Source: Seriola aureovittata | Taxonomy: Eukaryota; Chordata; Actinopteri; Carangiformes; Carangidae | DNA: 64,000 bases | Reading direction: 5' to 3' | Assembly: GCF_021018895.1 (NCBI RefSeq) | Contig: NC_079366.1 | Span: 27,160,770 to 27,224,769, forward strand | Shown: piece after piece, positions 36,571-49,560 of the stretch | Position numbering within the stretch: position 1 is the first letter of the stretch | Layout of the letters: each line of letters begins with the position of its first letter | The notes under the pieces: generated by a model | Told to the model about the DNA's origin: nothing | The model's database searches: none | What the model saw: the letters and a program-made list of their open reading frames with translations, nothing else | Program-made: the position numbers and the translations under genes

Positions 36571-36932
36571 TTCGATTTAATAATAAGAACTTTTGTTTAA
36601 TTATCTACAAGCTACATCAATCAGAAGTTGCCATTACAGCTGAACAGTAACATGAGAGTCCATCAACATCCGGTGAGCGCCTCGTGTGTGCACCGATTGA
36701 AAGCAGCCGGCTGGGCAACAGTCGAAGATAAGTTCCTACCTTGAATGTCTGCCAGTGACGCCCTGTGGTAAAGACCTGAATCCATAGACTGTTTATAAAA
36801 ATGGACGCATATATAAACATATATACTGTCAAAGCAACTGTGTTGTATGTATCAAATGTTTCAATATCGGTCAAGTTAAGCTCAATGTCTTTGTTTTAAC
36901 TTAAGTGTCAAAACTGTAAGGTAGTTTGCAAT

Positions 36933-38160
36933 GTGGAGGGGAAGCACAGGATGCTCAGCCTGACTGTTGCCAAGGTGATCCTGAGGATCTCCTGGGAGGA
37001 GTGGAGGCGCCACTGTTGGAGGAGGAAACAGGAGACGGCCCTCCTCGTCCAGGATCTCCATGTCACCCCGGAAGTTCCTTTGCTGGATTCTTTCTGCATC
37101 CAGGACATATGGAGTACACAGAGGTGCCACCTCAGCTGCATTCAGGACCCACCACGTGTGCAGCTGTACACAGAGACTGGTAGACTGACAAAGGGCGGGA
37201 GTCAGCCTTCTGGTTTCCACCTTAACCAGTTCATCCCAGGTACATGCGTGTGTCCCGTAGCTTGTGGTTAAGTATATTGTGTATTATCATTTCATGCAAA
37301 CATAAAATTAATTTTTGATCCATTTTGACCTTTGTCCTCAAGCTCCAGTGCCAAGTACTTCCAAGCTCCTGGCAACACCTGCCAGACAGAGCAGGAGGAA
37401 TAGCGAGTTGTCTTCCCTACCAGATACCAGGAGAGGCAGCCCAGGTGACAGTTCAAGGCAGCGACGGGGAACAACACCTCCTGTCCTGGGAAGGAGAGTC
37501 TCCAGAGGTGAGATTCACTTCAAATATCACTGTTTCCTCTAATGAATATCAGATCTGTATTAACACACTGCTCTCTGATTATCTTTCAGTTGTCTTCTTG
37601 GACTGAACTTGGGCCCTGCAAACTTGGCCAGTGTTAGCCGCCTGGTGGAGGCCATTTGCAACCAGCTCTGCCGTCCTCATCCGGTGGCCATGTGGTCCAG
37701 AGGGACCATGAGGACTCGGTGGTCATTCATTCACATCCAGCTCTTTGAATTAAATTGAGGACTCAGTGGTAAGAGTTTGTCATAAAGCTGTTGGTGTGTT
37801 GTAATCTGTTCTGTAATTTATCTTTTAATGAAAGCTAAAAATCCTAAAACAGTCTGTGTTTGTCTGTGTGTTCCAGGTGCTGGCCAGACTCTCCCTTCAG
37901 CAAAGGGTCTATCATTGGTACAGGTGGGACAAGGACAGCTCTTAAACTTCAATGTCCCGGAGGAGCAGCCTGGACCCTCATCCAGTGCTGTTGGTCCTCC
38001 CCTCGCTCATACGCCACCCCCCACTTCTGTTCAACCACCTCCTCTGCCTGGACTACGTGTACCCAGCACCAGAGCTTACAGGAAGAGGAAGGTGGCCCGA
38101 AGTTGCTGTGGCAGAGCAGGGGCCATTTACCCCATCTGCCTCATGATGAATATAACAGGT
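36933..38160 (+). pseudogene. Decayed multicopy-element ORF in the former mpst slot
   Basis: 36933-37271 reads MEGKHRMLSLTVAKVILRI, then LLDSFCIQDIW, LYTETGRLTKGG, GFHLNQFIPGT. This resembles a family of long, uncharacterised, highly multicopy teleost proteins that I associate with transposable elements. The segment expected between LTKGG and GFHL is missing, and the frame then ends. Pro/Ser-rich open pieces with splice-like edges follow at 37325-37510 and 37876-38150 (APVPSTSKLL; RAYRKRKVAR). It cannot be assembled into one intact frame. Function is unknown and the family assignment is from memory of its sequence style. Confidence 0.4.
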
Positions 38161-38619
38161 CACTTTGATGAATTATTGTTTTCATTGTCATTAAAATTGG
38201 TAAGTACATAAGACAAATTAGAAAAGCACAAACTCTAGTATCTATCTCTAGATCCTGTATTGTCACTGAAGGACAGCCACATTGAAACATTTCTATCATT
38301 TTTGTTGTTGATTCAAACAAACATAGAAGATCGAGAGCAGCTAAACAGCCAATTAAGGAAACAGGTAATCAGCAACAGAGAAACACTCTTCACATTTGGT
38401 TTTTTTTTTTAAACCAAAACTACACCCACTTTCGCACCTAGTCATTTTGCTGAGATATGTTTCTGAAGTATCAACATGCATTTCAACACGTAAAAACAAC
38501 TTGATTCCTTTGAAAGTGAAAGATAGTTGCTGTATTATTTACTTTTGCTGCTCGAAACATAGACACACAAAGTCAAGTGACTATTTTACCACCAGCTGTT
38601 TGACGTATCTTAAAGTAAA

Positions 38620-38792
38620 AGGGAAGTGACACTGCTGAAATTCCTGCCTTCCTCTTTTTAATAAAGCAGCCATTTATTTAGTAAAGGTCTTTACTGTGTA
38701 GTTTTGACAAGTTAACTTGGTTTTTTTTTTTGGTTTTTTTTCTCTCTGCTGTTCCAGTCAGAAGGAATAACTGTCTTGACCTGGCCTAGCTG
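38620..38792 (+). promoter_or_regulatory. il2rb: Putative promoter and first leader exon of il2rb copy B
   Basis: Counterpart of 23820-24028: GGGAAGTGAC and TTCCTGCCTTCC are kept. The TATA element has become TTTAATAAAG, and the leader donor has changed from GTGAGT to GTTAGT (38793). If this is the promoter, copy B may start less precisely or splice less efficiently than copy A. Confidence 0.4.
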
Positions 38793-40769
38793 GTTAGTGT
38801 TCTTACCCGACACGTAAATTATTTCTGTTATCTGACTGTGAACATAAAGTGCACTGGAGCAGTTGGAGGTAGCATACGGGGGCAGTGCACTGTCAGTTTT
38901 GTTATTTAGTCTCAAATTTTTATTTATATATTTTTTTTAATTAACTGTAAAAAGAACATTGAGAATAACTTAATTTATACGCATTTTATTTTTCCTTGTT
39001 GTATTAAGGTATTTCTATTCTATCACTACAAATTCAATTAATGACTGATTTTCAGCTGATAAAAAGGCACCAATGTAATGTTGTTGATGGTAAATTCAAA
39101 CATTTTCCACTTGAGGGCAGTGAAGTTTCAGAGCGGTTTTTCTAACCATAGCATACAGTACAACTGTAGTATGAACTCTATGACATCTAGTCTGACAACA
39201 TGTGTAGTTAGTTTCTCTTCAACTTCAATATTTAAGTTACTTAAGATGCTGGTCTGTCTTGAACACTGCCAGTTAATCTCATTTATATTGCCCTGCCTAC
39301 GGAATAACAAATGCTTTATTTACTTTTTACTGTCTGGAAATTAGGTCAAACTACAACATATCGTATATAAATACAAATCAGGGTGTTGAGAAATATTTCG
39401 AACATTCATGTACGAAAAGACCAATGGACTGACTGACTTGTGGTCACTTCTTTAAGTTAATTTTCTTGTCTCTTTATAATCATTTCGCATTTTTGGTCAT
39501 TTTATGTCTTTTATTTGAGCACTATGACTTTCAAAAAAGAAATAAAGTCACTTCATACAGAGGCTCTGGGTGCAGTAGACCCATTCAGTAAATCAATCCA
39601 TGCTGCAGCTGCACACAATGTGAGCACTACTGTTGCTGGAGCAGAAGTTCCATTTGCATATGTTGGTGTACAAAAAGTTAAATGTGTTGTGGCATGAGGT
39701 ACATATATAATGTGATACTACGCAGTTCACACATTTTTTAACCACAGAATCAACTCTGGAAAACAAATTATCAGTGAACACGAGCATGCATAACAGCAAC
39801 ATGGTTAATTTTGGCTCAGCAGTGTGCATTGCTGTCTGTCATTTATACTGCCACTAGGAGGCAGCAAATTTAAAAATCTGATACTACATGTAGGATCTTA
39901 GATTAAACCAGAAGTTAGACCAATTTTCTATTAACAATCGCTTTAACTTTTAATAGGCTAACTTAATGCAGTACAACAAGATAGTCTGTTGAAAGTGCAA
40001 CCTGAGGGCTAATCATTGCATTGAAGGTATGTTAACGTAACCCGTTTCTAAAAGGAAGGGCTTGGATTCTTTCAAGTCTACCTTAAGACAACATTCACAT
40101 ACCCATATGTATGGTGAAAGATTTATTAGCCATTGTAATAATTTCTCCTGTCCACATTGGCTGCGAAGTGATCCCTTCCTATAGCACAACTCCACTGTAA
40201 GTGACGGCGGACACAATCCACAGGACTCATTCTGTGCAACAATTAATTCTAAAGTTCAGCCTAAGTCAGTACGATGTTTCAATAGTCTGCCTTAGACAAA
40301 ACAAGTTGGTCTTCCAAAGGTCTTTTTAGTACATAATTCTCTCCCTGCCTTTCCCTGTGTGTGCGTCTTTGCTTCCTGCTGGTTTGTGTCCAACTGTTAT
40401 GAGTTCATCATCTTTGTAAAGTCCAACATAACTTCTTTATATACAAAGTTTATGATTTACTCTGCTTGTAATTTTAGCATGAAACACTGTGGACTGGATT
40501 TGATGTCCCATTTCTCACATTGTATAGTTGTGATGGGAGGAGAAAGGATTAGTTGGTTGTCTGGCAACTTCTCATGAATAAAAAAAAAAAAAACTCCAGG
40601 CCAAGAAATAGTTCCTCATGACACATGGCCCCTGTCAAACAAACAAGATATAATGTGTTTATTGGTGAGCTTCCTTTAAATTACACTTTTAAATTCCTTT
40701 TAAAATAGACTTAACCTTTAAGCTATCCTGTAAGTTTGAAAACTAAGGGGAAATGGATGCATGAAATCA

Positions 40770-41080
40770 AGGATCAATCCATTTTCTGCTGCTAATGCAG
40801 GGTTGGGTCCTGGTGGCAGGTCTGGTCAAGTAATCGAGACATCCTTCTCCTGAGCAATGTTTCCAGTTCCTCCTGGGGGCGTTCCCAGGGCTGATGAGAT
40901 ATATAATCAGTCCATTGTGTTCTGGGTCTATCCTGGGGCCACCTACCACTTGGACATGCCTGGAAGACCTCCAACGAAAGGCTTCGAGGAAGGATCCTGA
41001 TCAGATGCCCGAACCACCTCAACTGGCTCTACTCCAAGATCCCTACATGGCAGAGGCAGAGGTTTGTGTTAGGGTGTTTT
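40770..41080 (-). mobile_element. LINE-derived fragment
   Basis: Minus-strand frames read like the end of a reverse-transcriptase ORF (MRWFGHLIRILPRSLSLEVF, then PRTQWTDYISHQPWERP). The DNA contains the widespread fish phrase GATCAGATGCCCGAACCACC. 5'-truncated, and absent from the matching part of il2rb copy A. Confidence 0.65.
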
Positions 41081-42404
41081 AAGAGTTATTTTTACGGGCA
41101 TTTTAAGGACTAGTTTGGGAAAGCACACACTTCTGTTACTTCTCAACAAATGTGATTGTAACAATTTGAGAGGCAATGATTAACTCGGAGTGCCTGTAAC
41201 TAAAGAGAATATGTAAATGTAGAGTAACAGGAACAGCAGGAAAAAGAGAACGGAAAGTAACAAACCGACACTAACAAGGGTTTTTTCATCCTGTTGATTC
41301 ATACTTCTTGAAACACGGATAACATGACACCCAGATACTACCTTTAGGGGAACCACACAAACCACAGACCTTTTTTTTTCATGTAGAAAGCTTCCCTATA
41401 CGTCACTTTAGATCATGACAGAAGCCATGAAACAAAAACCTTTCAGTACAATCTCAGGCTACAGACATGGAAACAACTTATCAATCATTTTTAACGTAAA
41501 TGGACAGAACCAAAGAAACGGGAGCCAGGTAGGTTCTTATATGAATTAATTCTCGTCAAGAGCTATTTTCTAATGCAGGTCAAACTTTTTTTCCGGAATA
41601 ATGAATCAATGAGTCTGTGGCGGGAAATGGTGCTACGGTGTGACACTGAAGATTTAGAGGATGATAATGTCGAGTTCGGTTTCTTCATGATGTATTTTTG
41701 AAGACAGATTACACATGTGTGCGTGTCTTACAATGAAACTGATAATGATGACATCAGTGATGGTGGTGAGGACACAGCCATAGTTTTTTTCTGAGTAGAA
41801 TGATTACATCGAAGTTACGAAGTAAACTTAAAAGCTTTTTCTGAAGCTGTCACTGTACGTCACATCATCAAGTCTTCCATTGAAACAAGACATGAAATAT
41901 TTTGGATGTTTGATTAAATTCCTGTTATTGTAAACGTACCCTAAACACAAGTATATCATTGTGAAAACAAACTTTTTAGACCTCTCATGATTGATATTAA
42001 ACCCAGAAGATAACCTTGTATTTTATAATGTCAGCCAAATTTCAATAAGAAACATTTCACAGGGTGAGATATAGTCATACCATTTGAGAAGTTTCATTTC
42101 AGTAACCATTTAAAACCGTCTACTTTTGTGTTTTTGAACTACTGGCCCATGGAAAAGATAACAAACAGTTAACAAAGAGACGGAGAAATGTGGGCAACAA
42201 GCTGTTTGAAAATGAGAGATGTGGTTTGTGTGGGCAGTTATGAGAAGATGGAGGAAGTAAGAGGCTGAGAGAAGTCACACAGCAGAGGAGTGAGGAGAAC
42301 AAAAGAGACTTCATGAGGCATTAAAAGGTCAAATGAAATGTTTTTTGCTAAATAAAAAAGAGTCTATACAGTAAAACTAGCAGCTCTGTGAGGCTGTGCT
42401 TTGA

Positions 42405-42560
42405 GCTGAATGCTAATGTCAGCATACTCACATGCTCACAATGGCACTTAAATGCAATGCACAAAATGAAATTTTGACCTGGTGGCAATAGAGGAAAAGT
42501 CATGGGTCAGTATGTTTCATTCTGTGGGGACCGTAAACGTTTTCACCAAATTTCAAGACA
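42405..42560. repeat. Fragment of the same MITE-like family as 9895-10190
   Basis: Shares GCTGAATGCTAATGTCAGCA, 'tcacatgctcacaatg' and the CCAAATTTCA...GTCCATCCAACAG end seen in other fish copies. Boundaries are approximate. Confidence 0.45.
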
Positions 42561-44068
42561 GTCCATCCAACAGTTTTCACTCCAAACATGTCAACTTACT
42601 GGTAGCGTTGGAGTAAAATAATGAGGCAATCACCACATTTATTGGGATACAACGTCTGATCCATAAACATCTGCACCAAAGTTTTGCAGCAGTCTACCTA
42701 GTACATGTTGACTAAACAATCTGACAAACCCACACGGTTTCTCTGATGATCAGCCCTGTCCCTGCTGTTGTTTCAGACTATGTTGCTTACTCCTACATGC
42801 TACGTGCTGCTGTTGCAGTAGATGTACATTTCTTAACAGACAACCCACACTGATTCAGTTATAGCGTTATAACTAAATGAGCAACAAAATTTCTTGCCCT
42901 TTGACTTTCACATACCTGCTTGAAACCTTAGCTAACTTGCTTGGTGATAGACAAGTGGGTGTTCACACCAAAAACCGCCCTGCACATTAACGATGCAGGT
43001 GGCTGCGTTGGTAGCAGCATGTTGCCTCAGGTATTTGTGAGATATAAAATATGATCGAGGAAGTCCAGTAGGAATAGCAGACTGATGAGACTTACCAGAA
43101 GCCAAAACACTGCACAGTGGGTTATAATACTCTGTGACAGGATTTTACAAATCTGTTGTTATTTGTTGTTACGGTAGAAACTTTGATGTAGCGGTCATGA
43201 CAAGGTAAATTCAACATTCACCTTACAAGGTAAATTGCCAGGGATGTGTGTTGGCATGCATTACATTCGCAGCACCATATAACAAGACAGTCTACTGTGT
43301 TCATTAGTATCATACAGTGAGGATCTCGGCTTTATCACAAAGGACTAAGGTTGGGTTGTGTGGTCTAGATCTGGTGACCCAGTTAACAATCATGCCCAAA
43401 TTCCCACGCTGAGGCTGTTCTGAACATTGCATCCTGCAGACTACATTTAACTCAAACATGATTGTGGGTTAGTTTTATTCTTATAAGCGTCATTAGGGAC
43501 TGATTAAGATAGGAAGGTCAATAAACTCCAGCTGATTCTATGATTTCAACTAACATGAGTAGCTTTCAAAAAGAAAAGAGTTGAATGAATTGAAATGTTT
43601 GTATGACATGTAAAAACTACCACCCTCAGCAGCCAGTCTTACATAATGCATCAAGTAAATGCATCTAAAGGACTGACACTAGCCTGGCAATATGGCAGCT
43701 GTTAGAGGCTGTGACTTTAGAAATCTTTGCACCAGGACCACCAAGAAAAGCATAAGATAAGAGATAAGAGGACCATACTTACTGGATAGTAAATGTTTTT
43801 TTCCCTTCTTATTAGAAACAACAGTAGCTTTCTGGGAAGAGAAGGGGGTTAGGAAGTGGTTTGTGTGTGTGCTTATTGTGTGTGTGTTCATTTGTGTGGT
43901 TGTTTGCTTCTATCTCTATGAAAAGGAGAGAAGAAAGACAGAAAGAGAGAGGCCGAGAACAGTGTTAGCTTTTTCATTTCGCTGTTGGACTAGGTTTGGG
44001 GAAGTCCAAATGTCAGAAGAAAACAGATAAATATAAACTGAACCAAAATGCACCTTAGTGATAAGAGT

Positions 44069-46220
44069 TTACAAATAGAAAGAACCATCGAGCAGATAGT
44101 ATCTGACAAACTGAGACAAGACATCTTAATTCTTTAGTTCTGCCAAGAACTAGCAGTGAGGTTTTTCCCACTATGAAGTTGCTAGTTACATGATGTGGTC
44201 AACTGAACTGAGTCACTCAAATTTCTAATGGTCACTTAAGAAATGCAGGAAAGGTAGGTGGTGGACTCCACAGAATGACTTTGAATGGTGTCATTAATCT
44301 CATGACATCAGACTTGATTTGACTATACAACAGCTACATATTCTCACCAAAGCAGAACAATTCTGACTATAGTCAGCATCATATTATGAGACTGAGCAAA
44401 AGCTTACTGACAAGTTGGTAAGTTATAGTCAACATGTCTCGGCAGATATCCGATTAGAATAGAGAGCTTGCAGCATTAGCATTTAGCCATCTGATTCAGA
44501 GCACAGAAACTGCCCCAAAACAGGAGGCTACCACTTTGAAATGACGTTAAAGGCGAAATTGAGCAATTTAGAATTGCACCACCATTAAGGTCCAATGAAA
44601 TTGCAAAAAGGAGATTCATAAACGAATAGTCAAAACTGACAAAGTAGGAGCTGAGATTTTTAGTCCTGGGTTTGGATCTAGGATCCTGCACTTCCCATTA
44701 TGGTACTTGATTGTGTCTTTTGTCAAGACTCTTTCTGTACACCTCAAACTCCATGTGCCCGGTTTGATTTGTTTGTCTATGCAAAGCTCCTCCAGGGCAT
44801 TGTAGCAGTGCTCTCCGGCTAGTATATTGACTTTTTGACACAAGTGGTGCATTGCTCCTTTGAGATAAGATTTTTTTTTGTTGGTCAACAAAGTGACTTT
44901 GGATGTGACTGTGGACACTTGAGATTTAATTGTAATTTACAAGTTGGAACAAATTTCAGTGGATTTCAGGACATGCACATGTTTAAGCTACATCTTAAAT
45001 TAGCATCATCAATCGGTTTTCAAGTTACACAGAAATTTCTTTTAGACTATGCATTGCTGGGGAAAATACTAATGTCTGATGCAAAGGCATGTATCATTAG
45101 AAATTGTGCAACAGGAAACCTCAAAGAAGCTTCCACTAAGTTTTAACCACTGCTGTGAACCAGTTCACAAGGTATATGAAACTGTTGCTCAACCATAGCA
45201 TGATGAATACACTCACATCAAAGATCTTGTAATAATATTAAAAGTTTTGTAAATGAGATTTTAAACAATAATATAACAGCAAACAACTATTTTCTATGCA
45301 AAGATTTAGTGGAGTAATGGCGTCTCGAACAGAGAACGAAGGCACACCCCCTGTTTGTGTGGTAATGTGGGTCTCTCTGTTTTTTGTTTTGGTCGCTGGT
45401 GCAGCAGTGTGTATGTGTTAGTCCCCCCTGTTAAACTGTTGGTCGTCCCCACATTTATAGACACACAGGCAGCACCCACATGTAACATGGCACAGTGCCG
45501 TAAGCAGCGTTGAGGTAAAAGCGACCTTCCAAATTTTTCTCCACTGAAGAAACCACTTTTTTTTGGCTGAAAAGGCCCAGTCGGCTGGTGGCCAGTCAAA
45601 AAATCCATAAGGTTTCTACCTGCTCTATCAGTGTCTTTGCCAGCTCCGTCAGTGTCATTCATGAGGCCAGTCCCAGCGGATAAGTAAGGATGAATTTCTT
45701 TCCCAGTCTGACTGTGGAGCCAATACTGGTCTGGATTTCCCAAGATGGAGATTCCTACAAGCTGCTAAGGAGCTCTAGCTTGACTCGGAACTGGCTTTTG
45801 AACCGGCTAGCATTGCTGAGGAGCATATCACGGCAACGCAACCGTGGACTGGTTGTGGCTAAATTGTTTATTGTTTGCTCTCATGTATGCCGGGTAACTT
45901 TATTCAGTTGGTCTTTTTGCTGTGTTTCATGGCCGCTTATACTAGAACTGAGGCCGGAGGTGTGGCAGACGAAGCACTTGTTTTGGTTTTGAGATGCTGG
46001 TCAACATCTGGTGGCAGTGATGCCTGTATAACTTTCAATATAATCCAATCATATGTAATCTGTTATTATCGAGGCAGTTAGTAATCCTTGTCACCACAAT
46101 AACATTACTCCATTTTTCATTATCCTTGTATGTATATCTTGGCTAGATTGTCTGAGGATTCCATCTAAATGCAACCTTTGGGGTGTGAACTGCCATTTTG
46201 TCTTTAAAATTTCAGGGTTT
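44069..46220. other. 2.15-kb segment present only in il2rb copy B intron
   Basis: Copy A reads through from GATAAGAG to TTGTTTGGCCACAAGG at about 27775. In copy B these flanks are separated by 2.15 kb. The segment contains a 145-codon minus frame (45306-45743) of unknown nature and no inverted ends that I can see. It is either an insertion here or a deletion in copy A. Confidence 0.5.
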
Positions 46221-47051
46221 TGATCTTGTTCTGCCACAAGATGCCACATTGCTTTCTCAAGCACCCACTGAGGAACATCTGAGACACCCAGAACTGTACA
46301 ATAGGATGGACTTGATATTACAGTTTACACTTTCTCTTACAGAAACTACAAAGAACTACTTTTATTGATACTGGACTGGACTAAGTATTTTGACCCTTAT
46401 AAGCAGCATTTACAATAGAGAGAGGCCTGAATCTAATACGTACTGTGACTTTAAGAGGATCTATTCAATTCATCTTCCCTTTTCTCACCTTTTTAACAAG
46501 AGAGAACTTTTTTAACACTTATCCATAGCAAAGATAAAAGTGGACTTGTTAAATATGTCTTCCTGGCTACTGACACATTTGCTTGCTTCCTATAAAGTTT
46601 ACAACTGGGAAGGTACACAAGTTAACGATTATAAGGAGGTCATGACTTGCAATCTGATTAATGTCATTTTGAGAACAGGAAGTGCACCTGTCAGAATAAT
46701 GGAACATTTTGGTTCTCAGAAAAAACACTCTGACCTTTATTTAATTGCATAAACAGGTGACCGGGGGAGTCAGTAAAAACTTGCACGTTCGCCCGTGCAC
46801 GGAAATGGAAAAAGAAAAAAATTTTGTTAACATAAATGTTGTATGCACGATGTAAAAAAAAGAAATCTTTGCTTTAATAGAAATATATTCTATTAAATGC
46901 TAAAGATCTTTAAAAAGATAAATATATTAAGATAAGATATTGTGGTGTTATTGTTATTGTGCAGAGTGACAGTTTTTGTAAGTGGGTCTGTGGCTGTTTG
47001 TGGTTTAGTTTGCAGTGGGCTGCGATAACCACGTACCACGAATCCTACATG

Positions 47052-47099
<48 letters not shown>

Positions 47100-47321
47100 A
47101 GTTATTTTTCATCCTGTTTTTGACAGTGTTTAAATGTCATTGTGGTGTACATAGATAGATAGCTACTGGGAAAGACAAGAGACACACATCAGACTGTATT
47201 CACACCAAAGTAGCAAGTATCTACCTGTGTCGAGACTGCATTGTGGATTTATTATTTTTCCCCTTTGTTTCTAGTTATAGAAACAGCTGCACAACAAGTA
47301 AAGCCATTAAGATATGCAATT

Positions 47322-47653
47322 TATTAGTCAAAGGCAAATAAAAGAGGAAACTGCTCTGAAGAACAAAATTAATTGGTTATTTTTACAAATGTAATCAGTG
47401 AAAAGCAACATTTTACCAATACCACACGCTTTTACATCTGGAGATTTGTTCATGGCTCTGCTTTAAATTCCTGAGAAGGAAACCAGTTGGATGAACAATA
47501 CATGTTCAAACAGGAACAGATGTTTATCTTATATGAAATGGAAAATAAGCTTATTTGCTTTTTGAATGAACAAAACCCACAATTGTCATTTACAGTTGTA
47601 TAAATACAGAATGTATTAGTCAAAGGCAAATAAAAGAGGAAACTGCTCTGAAG
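47322..47653. repeat. Displaced copy of il2rb intron 6 between 40-bp direct repeats
   Basis: 47362-47613 is a close copy of il2rb intron 6 (31505-31759 in copy A; also about 51828-52079 in copy B). It is bracketed by two copies of a 40-base sequence (TATTAGTCAAAGGCAAATAA..., 47322-47361 and 47614-47653) that is single in copy A near 28545. Confidence 0.85.
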
Positions 47654-47869
47654 GGTTAAAATGCTTACCACAAAAACGTAATTTTACACCATCAAGTTTA
47701 AGTGTGGGGGCGGATGCAAACCTATGAAAGACTGATCTTGAATGATTCACTTTCTTAGTAGTTACCTTCAGAGTATGAATATTATCTTCTATATTTCTTT
47801 GTTTTATGGGGGTGGCTGTTGGCCATTTCCTCTGAGGAAAAACTTTATTTACCAGATATTCTCTTACAG

Positions 47870-47928
47870 GGCATCAAGTGGAATGAAACCAGTGCTTTGA
47901 AGCAGATCCTGAACAGCTTCGCCAACAG
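47870..47928 (+). other. il2rb: il2rb copy B untranslated leader exon 2
   Basis: 59-base exon between CTTACAG and CAG|GTAAGA, matching 28749-28807 of copy A with intact splice sites. Confidence 0.6.
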
Positions 47929-49560
47929 GTAAGATACTAAAGCGAGGTCTTTGTTGACTTCATATTTCATATTTATTTCTTAGATTAAGTGTGTCAATGT
48001 CAAAACATGCAAGCGGCGACATATCACACACTGTTTCATGTCACTAGGTGCTAAGATAAGATGTGATACCTAAACAGGTGGGCTGCTCTGTTTAAACATG
48101 GGGGAATTTTCCTGTTTTTTTCTGTTTGTTTTACATTAGGTTGTTCAGTTTCATCACTTAGTCATCAGCAGAGCTCTATACCCACATCTAATAGATATAT
48201 GATGTCATTCATTAACTGTGGCATTCTTCAGTTGTCAACTGCTGGGACTCACCATACCGTATGTTTAGTTTTTAGTTTTGTTTAGTTTTCTTTGTGGATT
48301 GGAGGAGATGAAAGTAGTCTTTCCTTTAGGCTGTGTACAGCGCCAACAGCCTTTACTCGGCAGGGAAACCTCTGTGTAGCCTGAGAGGCAAAACCCAGGG
48401 CAAAAAGTCTAGATTAAATTACATGCTGTTTAAGCTTATTGCTTTGAGCAAATCAACTTTTTTTTTTATCATCTTAGATCTTCTCTCTTCTTGATTTCAG
48501 CAGCTGACAGCAACAGGACAGTGTTCACAGAGATATTAGGGAGACAAAAATTGAATTTTGAAAAAAAAAGTAAAAAAGTAATTTGATTAACTGCCCTTGT
48601 TTCCAGTCAGATCCTGTAATAGCAGAAGCGTGGAGGTGACAGGATACATGCACATTAAGTAAAGCGTAGTAGGTATGTCAGGGTAGGTGGTTAGTATGGA
48701 ACGAAGAGTGGAATTTTGCCCCACTTAAAGCCATGCAGTTAGTTAAGATGATATAAAGTGATTACTTTAGTATGTCTACTGCTGCCAAAAGTCAAGAATA
48801 GACTTCCAGTGATCTGGGAATAACTACATACCCGCTGAGAATCTAATCCTGTTTTGATGACATCCAGTGGTTCAACTTCTCACATTGTAACAATTAGGGA
48901 TGCTGGGTCAAGCAGGTTGGACAAACCTAAGTATGGAGGGCAGCAAAACACACTTTATAAATCTAAGCACAGTGGATCAAAGTGCTGTGAAGCAGGGCTC
49001 CGGATCTCACCTAGGTAGATGCTGTTTTCAATCTATATGTCAATGAAATGAAATAAATAAAATCAGATAAAAGTTACAGATAAAAAGATTTAATTAAATG
49101 TGTGTTGACTCCAACATGGGTCTAACCTGAGTTAACAGAGAATTTCCCTCCAAAGTATTGCATAACATTTTATTATTAATCTGTCACATCCTAACAGGTG
49201 TTTTTCAGTCTGTGTATATGGAACCAGAGCACACAGGATGTGAAACATTTCTATTTCTGCTTTTGCCATCACCTGTTGGTGTCACTACTGTTTCTCGGCA
49301 TATTTGTGGTCAGGGGTATTTTTGGGCTGTGCAGATAAAAACTGACAAACAACAGGCCATTGATACTAAATAAAGAAGCAGAGCCATATTGTATGTCATT
49401 CCTCTACATTTTGTCGACAACTGCATCTTTCCATCTGCCCAGGATGAGAAGAGGGGGAAAGCAATGAGTTACACCTTGAAGCAGTCAACCGGCTTTGGAA
49501 ACCAACTATCCTGAAGATTTGATTTCTCCCAGAAAAGAAAAACAACTTATGACACGATAA

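Larger units (their letters stand above)
38793..47869 (+). other. il2rb copy B first intron
   Basis: About twice the length of the copy A intron because of insertions. No coding exon is seen; open frames at 44835-45146 and 45306-45743 resemble nothing I know. A (CA)n tract lies at 47054-47096. Confidence 0.5.

Noticed and set aside
45306..45743. 145-codon minus-strand frame as a gene
   Set aside because: No recognisable family, no homologue in copy A, no splice or promoter support; kept only as part of an unexplained segment.
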